A stretch of DNA of 64,000 nucleotides from Pseudomonas fortuita. Lineage in GTDB: Bacteria; Pseudomonadota; Gammaproteobacteria; Pseudomonadales; Pseudomonadaceae. Location: contig NZ_CP114035.2 of the NCBI RefSeq assembly GCF_026898135.2, positions 3,451,501 through 3,515,500 on the forward strand. The letters are read 5' to 3'. Both the position numbers and the translations under genes were made by a program. Shown here piece after piece: positions 46,425 through 53,054 of the stretch (the stretch's first letter is position 1; each line of letters starts with the position of its first letter). The notes beneath the pieces were generated by a model. The model saw only the letters and a list, made by a program, of their open reading frames with translations. It ran no database searches and had not been told where the DNA came from.

Positions 46425-47744
46425 ATGACACTGAACAACCTCGAAATCGATACGCTCGTCGTCGGCGCCGGTCAGGCCGGCGTGGCCATGAGCGAACACC
46501 TGAACAAGCTTGGCGTGCCGCACCTGGTGCTGGAGCGCAACCGCATCGCCGAGGCCTGGCGTACAGGCCGCTGGGACTCGCTGGTGGCCAACGGCCCGGT
46601 CTGGCACGACCGCTTCCCGGGCCTGGAATTCAACCTCGACGCCGACGCTTTCGCAGGCAAGGACCAGGTGGCCGACTACTTCGAGCAGTACGTACGCAAG
46701 TACAACTTGCCAGTGCGCACCGGCATCGAAGTGAAGCGCGTGGTGCGCAACAGCGACCGCCCAGGCTTCACCATCGAAACCAATGAAGGGGTGATTCGCG
46801 CCAACCGTGTGGTCGCCGCCACGGGTCCGTTCCAGAAACCGGTGATCCCGGCCATCGCACCGAAAGACAGCAACCTGCACCAGATCCACTCCGCCGCCTA
46901 CTTCAACCCCGAGCAGTTGCCTGAGGGCGCTGTGCTGGTGGTCGGTGCAGGCTCCTCCGGCGTGCAGATTGCCGAAGAACTGATGCGCGCAGGCCGCCAG
47001 GTGTACCTGTCGGTCGGTGCCCACGACCGCCCGCCACGGGCCTACCGCAACCGCGATTTCTGCTGGTGGCTGGGTGTGCTGGGTGAGTGGGACGCAGAAA
47101 TCGCCAAGCCCGGTCGCGAGCACGTGACCATCGCCGTCAGCGGCGCCCGCGGCGGCCACACCGTGGACTTCCGCGCCCTCGCCCATCAAGGCATGACCCT
47201 GGTCGGCCTTACCCAGTCGTTCGAAAACGGCGTGGCGCGCTTCCAGGACAACCTGGTCGAGAACATCAACCGCGGCGATGAAAACTACCTGGCCCTGCTG
47301 GATGCCGCCGATGCCTACATCGAAAGCAACAGCCTGGATCTGCCTGAAGAACCCGAAGCCCGCACACGCCTGGCCGACCCAGCCTGCATGAGCAACCCGC
47401 TGCGCGAACTGGACCTGGCCAACGCCGGCGTTACCAGCATCATCTGGGCCACTGGTTACGGCGTGGACTTCAGCTGGCTGCAGGTGGACACCTTCGATGC
47501 CAACGGCAAGCCCCAGCATCAGCGCGGCGTGGGCCGCGAACCTGGTGTGTACTTCCTGGGCCTGCCGTGGTTGTCGCGCCGTGGCTCTTCGTTCATCTGG
47601 GGCGTGTGGCACGACGCCAAGCACGTCGCCGGCCACATTGCCACGCAACGCACCTACCTGGCCTACCGCGACCGCGAACAGCGCGAGGCGGATGAGCAGC
47701 AAGCCAACACGATCAGCAACGTCAGCACCTTCGGAGCCCACTGA
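46425..47744 (+). CDS. Flavin-containing monooxygenase (CzcO/class B-like)
   Basis: A 439-residue two-Rossmann flavoprotein. FAD site: TLVVGAGQAGVAMSEHLNK (about 10). The class-typical WRTGRWDSLVANGPVWHDRFPG follows. The FMO linker is around HQIHSAAYFNPEQLPEGAVLV, then the NADPH site VVGAGSSGVQIAEELMRAG (about 170) and the closing IIWATGYGVDFSWL. It oxygenates a nitrogen, sulfur or carbon of a small substrate. The ATG at 46425 is chosen because it starts 12 residues before the FAD strand and follows GGGCTCGGAC; an upstream extension has no conserved sequence. The stop overlaps the start of the Rid gene (TGATG), so the two are coupled. Confidence 0.86.
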   Translation: MTLNNLEIDTLVVGAGQAGVAMSEHLNKLGVPHLVLERNRIAEAWRTGRWDSLVANGPVWHDRFPGLEFNLDADAFAGKDQVADYFEQYVRKYNLPVRTGIEVKRVVRNSDRPGFTIETNEGVIRANRVVAATGPFQKPVIPAIAPKDSNLHQIHSAAYFNPEQLPEGAVLVVGAGSSGVQIAEELMRAGRQVYLSVGAHDRPPRAYRNRDFCWWLGVLGEWDAEIAKPGREHVTIAVSGARGGHTVDFRALAHQGMTLVGLTQSFENGVARFQDNLVENINRGDENYLALLDAADAYIESNSLDLPEEPEARTRLADPACMSNPLRELDLANAGVTSIIWATGYGVDFSWLQVDTFDANGKPQHQRGVGREPGVYFLGLPWLSRRGSSFIWGVWHDAKHVAGHIATQRTYLAYRDREQREADEQQANTISNVSTFGAH

Positions 47745-48160
47745 TGCCTACCCATACTCGCATCCGCATGTTCAACACCAAGGAAACTTACCCCAACCAG
47801 ACCCTGGACAACGACCTGTGCCAGGCCGTGCGGGCCGGCAATACCATCTACGTGCGCGGTCAGGTCGGTACCGACTTCGAAGGCAAACTGGTGGGCCTGG
47901 GTAACCCTCAGGCACAGACCGAGCAAGCCATGAAGAACGTCAAGCAATTGCTTGAAGAAGCAGGCTCCGACCTGTCACACATCGTCAAGACCACCACCTA
48001 TATCACCGACCCACGTTTCCGCGAGCCGGTGTACAAGGAAGTGGGCAAGTGGCTGAAGGGCGTATTCCCGATCTCCACCGGGCTGGTGGTTGCCGGGTTG
48101 GCCCAGGCCGAGTGGCTGATGGAGATCGACGTGATTGCCGTGGTACCGGATCAGGAGTGA
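47744..48160 (+). CDS. Rid-family protein lacking the canonical Arg
   Basis: A 138-residue member of the RidA/YjgF/UK114 superfamily, with GNTIYVRGQVGTDFEGKLVGLGNPQAQTEQAMKNVKQLLEEAGSDLSHIVKTTTYITDP. In RidA the enamine/imine deaminase needs an Arg in the P-A-R-S segment near residue 105; here the segment is FPISTGLVVAGLA, so that Arg is absent. It thus belongs to one of the Rid subfamilies (Rid4-7 type) that are not canonical 2-aminoacrylate deaminases. It is fused by a TGATG overlap to the monooxygenase gene, suggesting that it acts on the reactive oxidised product. Precise function unknown. Confidence 0.86.
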   Translation: MPTHTRIRMFNTKETYPNQTLDNDLCQAVRAGNTIYVRGQVGTDFEGKLVGLGNPQAQTEQAMKNVKQLLEEAGSDLSHIVKTTTYITDPRFREPVYKEVGKWLKGVFPISTGLVVAGLAQAEWLMEIDVIAVVPDQE

Positions 48161-48981
48161 CCGGCAACCTGCACAGCGGGTGACAGTTGTCGCCTGCCGT
48201 GCAGCCAGGCGTGGGTTACCTGTGCTGCCGCTTGCAGCCGATGCTCGGGGGGCAAGCCGGCGCACGGTACCTCCACACTGATGTCCACGTCCCCCGGCAA
48301 CGCCGCCAGCAACGCTGCCAGCGGCAGTTGCCCTTGGCCCGGCAGCAAACGGCCTTCGCGCGCCTCGGGGATGATCAGCGCTTCTGCGGGCGCCAGCATC
48401 GGTGCATCGCACAGTTGCACCGCACGCAGCAAACGCGGGTCGACTGCGGCGATGTCGGCCACCTGGCCACCGGAGCGGAACAGGTGCAACGCATCCACCA
48501 GCACGCCACTGTTGGCCTGCCCCGCCCCCGTCACCACCGCACAAGCCTGCTGCACGGTCGCCACCGGGCGCCAGCGCATGAACTCAAGGTCCACACGCAG
48601 GCCATGGTCCCGCGCCATTTCACACAGCGCTGCAAAGTTCCCGGTCAGCCGCGCAACATCCTCGTCGTCGCCGGACACTGTCAGGCTCAACGCGCCCAGT
48701 TCGGCACCGGCGGCCAACAGCGCCTGGTAATCGGCAACCCGGGTTTGCGCCGTCAACGACACGAACTCGATGTCCCTCACACGTACGCCTTCCCCTGCCA
48801 GCACCGCCCGCAGCTCACGCATTGCCTGGCTACCGGCGGCAACCGGGTAGGCCAACGCACCCGCCATTACCGGGTGCAGGCGCAGCCCCACCGCACTGAA
48901 TCCGGCGTGGCGCGCCTCGCGTACCAGCCGCGCCGGCGCCAGCTCCAGCGCCGTCAGGTGCGCCACGCCCAGGCCAGTCAA
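48151..48981 (-). CDS. TIM-barrel sugar isomerase/epimerase-like protein, TTG start
   Basis: A 276-residue protein of the xylose-isomerase-like TIM-barrel (AP endonuclease 2) superfamily. Barrel strands: LELAPARLVREARHAGFSAVGLRL, VRDIEFVSL, GALSLTVSGDDED, GLRVDLEFMRWRPVATVQQACAVV, GVLVDALHLFRSGG and LLRAVQLCDAP; Glu/Asp/His in these bind the metal in active relatives. Start: TTG at 48981, whose TTGA overlaps the TGA of the upstream SDR, with GGGAGGG 7 nt before. No better ATG exists in the right place. Substrates of this family are keto-sugars or inositol derivatives. Its end overlaps the end of the Rid gene by 10 bp. Confidence 0.8.
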   Translation of the reverse strand: MTGLGVAHLTALELAPARLVREARHAGFSAVGLRLHPVMAGALAYPVAAGSQAMRELRAVLAGEGVRVRDIEFVSLTAQTRVADYQALLAAGAELGALSLTVSGDDEDVARLTGNFAALCEMARDHGLRVDLEFMRWRPVATVQQACAVVTGAGQANSGVLVDALHLFRSGGQVADIAAVDPRLLRAVQLCDAPMLAPAEALIIPEAREGRLLPGQGQLPLAALLAALPGDVDISVEVPCAGLPPEHRLQAAAQVTHAWLHGRRQLSPAVQVAGHS

Positions 48982-49718
48982 TAGGTCGCCCTCCCACCAC
49001 TGAGGTCGAATACAAAACCGGTGGTAAAGCTGCACTCGGGCCCGGCAATCCAGCTGACCATGTTGGCGATCTCCTCGGCCTTGAGGAAGCGCCCCATGGG
49101 GATCTTGGCCTTGCTCGCGGCGATGTGTTCCGCCGTCATCTCGGCCATCAGCGGCGTCTCGACCATGGCCGGTGCCACGCAGTTGAGCAGTACACCGTCC
49201 TGGGCCAGTTCCTTGGCTGCTGCCTTGGTGAAGGCGATGACACCGGCTTTGGCGGCCGAATAGGCCGAGATGTACTGCACGCCATCCTTGCCGGCCATGG
49301 AGGCGATGTTGACGATGCGCCCGTAACCGCGCTCACGCATGTGCGGGATGGCGGTGCGGCAGCAATAGAACACACCGTTCAGGTCGATGGCGATGACCTT
49401 GTCCCAGGCCTCTGGCGGGTACTCCCACGACGCCACCACCGGGCCGTTGATGCCGGCATTGTTGACCAGGATCTGCACTTGCCCCAAGCGTGCCAGCGTC
49501 TCGGCGAAAGCCGCCTCCACCGAGGCCAGCGACGACACATCGACCGGCTGGCGCAGCACCGGCTCAAAGCCGTTTTCGACGCTGTCCCAGCCATCGACCG
49601 CGAGGTCCCATATCACCACCTGCGCGCCGGCGGCATGCAGGCGCTGTGCGATCGCCAGGCCGATGCCACGCATGCCACCGGTCACGATTGCGGTCTGGCC
49701 TTGCAGGTACTGGCTCAT
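48978..49718 (-). CDS. Short-chain dehydrogenase/reductase in catabolic operon
   Basis: A 246-residue classical SDR. Motifs: AIVTGGMRGIGLAIAQRL, NNAGINGPVV, the Ser in NIASMAGKDG and YSAAKAG (Tyr and Lys). Strand 2 ends in an Asp (VVIWDLAVDG), which favours NAD over NADP. Third gene of the operon: it overlaps the MFS gene by 4 nt (ATGA) and the isomerase by 4 nt (TTGA). Likely oxidises a hydroxyl of the imported polyol, sugar acid or similar compound. Confidence 0.88.
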   Translation of the reverse strand: MSQYLQGQTAIVTGGMRGIGLAIAQRLHAAGAQVVIWDLAVDGWDSVENGFEPVLRQPVDVSSLASVEAAFAETLARLGQVQILVNNAGINGPVVASWEYPPEAWDKVIAIDLNGVFYCCRTAIPHMRERGYGRIVNIASMAGKDGVQYISAYSAAKAGVIAFTKAAAKELAQDGVLLNCVAPAMVETPLMAEMTAEHIAASKAKIPMGRFLKAEEIANMVSWIAGPECSFTTGFVFDLSGGRATY

Positions 49719-51064
49719 TGTTTAGCTCCATTTTCTTCAGAAGGAATTTCCGGCAAGCGACGCAGGTCGCTGACCATGAACAGGTAGCACAGCGCCCCCA
49801 GCACGGTGATCGACGACACGAACGCCAGGGCCCACACGAACGAGCCGGTCAGCGAAACGATGATGCCGATGGTCAGGGGTGTCACAATGCCCGCCGCGTT
49901 GGCAAACAGGTTGAACAGCCCACCACTGAGGCCCAGCAAACCTTTGGGGGCGATATCGGACACGATCATCCAGGCCAGCGCCGACATGCCCTGGGCGAAA
50001 TAGGCGATGCACAGGATGGTGATGACCAGCGCGTCGGCCTCGACGTAGTTGGCCAGCACGATCACCGAGGCGGTAAGCAACCCGGCGATGACTGGCAGCT
50101 TGCGCGCTACGTTCAGCGAGTAGCCACGGCGTAGCAAGGCGTCCGACAGCCATCCGCCGACCAGTGTGCCCAGCGAAGCGGCAATGAACGGCAGCACCGC
50201 CACCCAGCCGACCTTGAGCCAGGGCATGTGCCGCTCGGTCACCAGATAGGTGGGGAACCAGGTCAGGAAGAACACGTTGGTGGAGTTGCAGGCGAACTGC
50301 CCCAGGCAGATGCCCAGCATGTTGCGGTGCTTGAGCAGCGCCGGGATCTGCGACCAGCGGAACGAGGTGGCTTTCTGCCCGCCATCGACCACCCCGCCAC
50401 CGGCGGCGATGTAGTCAAGTTCGGCCTGGTTGGCGGTGGTCGACTCGTGTGGTTCATGGTACTTGCGCCACCACACCAGGCCATAGAGGATGCCCACCAG
50501 GCCCACGGCCAGCAGCAGAAAGCGCCAGCCATAGGCGTGCAGCACCCAGAACAGCAGCGGCGTCAGGAACGCCAGCCCGGTGTATTCGGCAAAGGTGTAG
50601 ATACCCGTCGCCCGGGCCCGCTCACTCTGCGGGAACCAGGTAGCCACCACCCGGCTGTTGGTAGGGAAGCACGGTGCTTCGGTCATGCCCACCAGAAAGC
50701 GCATGCCCAGCAACGACATAAAGCCCTGCGCCAGCCCTTGCAGGCCGGTGAACAGCGACCACAGCGTCAGCGCCAGCCAATAGGTGAGCTTGGTGCCCAG
50801 CCGGTCGATGAGGATGCCACCCGGGATCTGCGCGGCGGCGTAGGTCCACGAGAAGGCAGAAAAGATCACCCCCATCATTGCCGCGTTCAGGCCCAGGTCG
50901 GCACTGATGCTGGGCGCGGCAATGCCCATCACGCTGCGGTCGAGGTAGTTGATCATGGTGCCGCCCGAAATCAGCGCCAGAATCATGAAGCGGGTGCGGG
51001 TGCGTTGCTGCGCGCGTGCCGGGGTGTCAAACACCCCAAGGCTGGCGTTCTGTTCAGTGTTCAT
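49715..51064 (-). CDS. MFS permease, anion:cation symporter family
   Basis: A 449-residue permease with 12 predicted transmembrane segments. The ACS-family motif is TRFMILALISGGTMINYLDRSVMGIAAPSISADLGLNAAMMGVIFSAFSWTYAAAQIPGGILIDRLGTK. Relatives import organic anions such as galactonate, glucarate, 4-hydroxyphenylacetate or phthalate with protons. The ATG at 51064 precedes that helix; a longer frame upstream is not conserved. It follows the amidohydrolase by 41 bp and overlaps the SDR start. It should import the acid this operon degrades. Confidence 0.9.
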   Translation of the reverse strand: MNTEQNASLGVFDTPARAQQRTRTRFMILALISGGTMINYLDRSVMGIAAPSISADLGLNAAMMGVIFSAFSWTYAAAQIPGGILIDRLGTKLTYWLALTLWSLFTGLQGLAQGFMSLLGMRFLVGMTEAPCFPTNSRVVATWFPQSERARATGIYTFAEYTGLAFLTPLLFWVLHAYGWRFLLLAVGLVGILYGLVWWRKYHEPHESTTANQAELDYIAAGGGVVDGGQKATSFRWSQIPALLKHRNMLGICLGQFACNSTNVFFLTWFPTYLVTERHMPWLKVGWVAVLPFIAASLGTLVGGWLSDALLRRGYSLNVARKLPVIAGLLTASVIVLANYVEADALVITILCIAYFAQGMSALAWMIVSDIAPKGLLGLSGGLFNLFANAAGIVTPLTIGIIVSLTGSFVWALAFVSSITVLGALCYLFMVSDLRRLPEIPSEENGAKQ

Positions 51065-51105
51065 GACGGTTGCTCTCTTGTTATTGGAATGGCAAAAACC
51101 AGGTT

Positions 51106-51933
51106 CTAGGCGAACCCGAACAAGCGTCGGGGGGTGTCCCACATCACCGTGCGGCGCAGCCGGGCATCCGGCATCAGGCGCTCGGCCAGTTTCAGCAGCG
51201 GGCCGTAGTCCACCCGCGAGCGTTGGCGGATGAACGGCCAGTCCGAGCCCCATACGCAGGCATCCGCACCAAAGGCTTCGAGCAGGGCGTGCACGTAGGC
51301 GCTGCTTTGCTCCAGCAATGCCTCACTTGCAGCGAACTTCTGCATGCCTGACAGCTTGACACTGGCGCGGCCACTGTCAGCCAGTTGCAACAACGCCTGA
51401 AAGCCCGGTTGCTGCACGCCGGCCGCCACGTCCGGCCGACCGCAGTGGTCGATCAGCAAGCGTGCACGTGAGCCCTCGAGCAGGCGGCGCAGTTCAAGCA
51501 GCTGGTCATCGCATACCTGCACCTGGGCGAACAGACCGAGCTCGGCAAGCTTGCCGAACAGCCCGTCAACGTCCTTGAGGCTGGCTACCCCGTAAAGCGC
51601 GGGGTTGAAGGCGATGCCGACCACGCCCTGCGCCTGCAGCGCAGCCAGGGCATCGAGGTGGATACCCGCCTCGACCACGGCCACGCCTTTGAACCGCCCC
51701 TGCCCGGTGGCCAAGGCATGCAACAGGCAGCGGTTGTCGGTGTGGTAGCCACTGTTGGGGCCTACCAGCAAGGCATGTTGCACGCCGTAGGCATCCATCA
51801 CCTGGGTGAACTGTTCCTGGGTGGCGACTTCCTGCCCGGAGGGCGCATAGGGTGCGTCGGGGTGGTAAGGGAAACGGGCGGGATCAAACAAATGGTTATG
51901 GCAATCGATCTTCGGTTCGTCAAAGATGTTCAC
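51106..51933 (-). CDS. Amidohydrolase_2 family lactonase/isomerase-like, GTG start
   Basis: A 275-residue TIM-barrel protein of the amidohydrolase-2 family. Motifs: the HxH-like IDCHNHLFDPARFPYHPDAPYAPSGQ, LLIDHCGRPD and ACVWGSDWPFIRQRS. Close groups are 2-pyrone-4,6-dicarboxylate lactonase (LigI), 4-sulfomuconolactonase and galactarolactone isomerase, which act on lactones of organic acids. The GTG at 51933 is chosen because GGGAG lies 7 nt upstream; upstream codons lack similarity. It is first gene of a four-gene operon with MFS, SDR and isomerase genes, divergent from a LysR-type gene. Confidence 0.85.
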   Translation of the reverse strand: MNIFDEPKIDCHNHLFDPARFPYHPDAPYAPSGQEVATQEQFTQVMDAYGVQHALLVGPNSGYHTDNRCLLHALATGQGRFKGVAVVEAGIHLDALAALQAQGVVGIAFNPALYGVASLKDVDGLFGKLAELGLFAQVQVCDDQLLELRRLLEGSRARLLIDHCGRPDVAAGVQQPGFQALLQLADSGRASVKLSGMQKFAASEALLEQSSAYVHALLEAFGADACVWGSDWPFIRQRSRVDYGPLLKLAERLMPDARLRRTVMWDTPRRLFGFA

Positions 51934-52079
51934 GCAACACTCCCGGCAAGCGCCACTGCACTGGCCTTCAGATCTTGTTATTGTGCGCCGCAAGGCGATT
52001 TGGCTGGGTTCAAGATACTGCGTGGCCGGGTTTGACGCTCATACCCAGATGGCCAAGACCATAACCGAAGGTAATACAC
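51934..52079. promoter_or_regulatory. LysR-controlled divergent promoter region
   Basis: This 146-bp gap separates the amidohydrolase operon from its LysR-type gene and should contain the regulator site. AT-rich tracts lie at about 51970-51990 and 52055-52080; no single T-N11-A site could be fixed. Confidence 0.45.
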
Positions 52080-53009
52080 ATGCTGCTTGGCAACGAAGGC
52101 GCAGACACGAGCCCCATGGTGTTCAAACTGCGGCACATGGAAGTGTTCCGTGCGGTGATGCTGACCGGCTCGATCAGCGCGGCGGCCAAGCTGCTGTACG
52201 TATCGCAGCCAGCTGTCAGCAAGCTGATCCAGTACATAGAGGGGCGTTTGACCTACCGCCTGTTCGAGCGCATCAACAACCGCCTGGTGCCCACGGCCGA
52301 GGCGCAGGTGCTGTTCCGCGAAGTCGAGCGGGTGTACCAGGCGGCGCTGGAGGTTAACGAATGCGCCCTGTCACTGGGCGCAGGCGGCCACCGCAAGCTG
52401 CGCATCTCGTGCAGCGCTTCGCTGTCCACAGTGGTGATCCCGATTGCCCTGGCCCAACTCAAACGGGAGGCACCTTCGCTGAACATCGAGTGGCAAACCT
52501 CGCTGATGGGCGAGATGCCCAACCAGATCCTGTCGAAAAAGGTCGACCTGTCGATTGCCGCCCTGCCCGTGGTACACGATCACCTGCATTCGCAGGCCTT
52601 CATGCGCGGGCGTATGGTGGTGGTGATGCCACCCGATCACGCTTTGGCCAGGCATACCTCGCTGACCTTGCAGCAACTGGAAGGCCATGCGCTGCTGCTG
52701 TTCAGGCCCGACATGCCCTTTGGCAAACTGCTGGCCGGGCACATCGAGCGGCACGGCGTGCAGTTGCCGTCGCTGTTGTCGTTTACCAATGCCAACGAGG
52801 CGGTGGCGCTGGTCAAGCAAGGCATGGGCATCAGCGTGATCGACGAATTCGTGGCGCAGGACAGCGGCCTGGCGGTGGTGCCGCTGGCGGACGAAATTCA
52901 CTTCGACATCAGCTTTGTCTATTCGCGCTTCGAGCCGCCGTCGCATGCGGCGATGCACCTGATGCGCGTGTTGCAGGGCCAGGCGCAAAAGCTTGGGCGG
53001 GCGATGTAG
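52080..53009 (+). CDS. LysR-family regulator of the amidohydrolase operon
   Basis: A 309-residue LysR-type regulator. The DNA-binding domain starts near residue 15: LRHMEVFRAVMLTGSISAAAKLLYVSQPAVSKLIQYIEGRLTYRLFERINNRLVPTAEA; the sequence type is that of the octopine/nopaline-catabolism (OccR/NocR-like) group. Effector domain: RKLRISCSASLSTVVIPIALAQLKREAPSLNIEW. GAAGG lies 8 nt before the ATG at 52080; a start at 52116 is possible. Divergence from the amidohydrolase operon makes it the likely inducer-responsive activator. Confidence 0.9.
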   Translation: MLLGNEGADTSPMVFKLRHMEVFRAVMLTGSISAAAKLLYVSQPAVSKLIQYIEGRLTYRLFERINNRLVPTAEAQVLFREVERVYQAALEVNECALSLGAGGHRKLRISCSASLSTVVIPIALAQLKREAPSLNIEWQTSLMGEMPNQILSKKVDLSIAALPVVHDHLHSQAFMRGRMVVVMPPDHALARHTSLTLQQLEGHALLLFRPDMPFGKLLAGHIERHGVQLPSLLSFTNANEAVALVKQGMGISVIDEFVAQDSGLAVVPLADEIHFDISFVYSRFEPPSHAAMHLMRVLQGQAQKLGRAM

Positions 53010-53054
53010 GCTGATCAGTCCATTGGCGCTGCTGTGCAGCCCCGGCTGTTTGAG

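Noticed and set aside
46092..47741. Open frame of 549 codons antisense to the flavin monooxygenase
   Set aside because: The plus strand has clear FAD and NADPH motifs; the minus-strand product is low-complexity shadow sequence.
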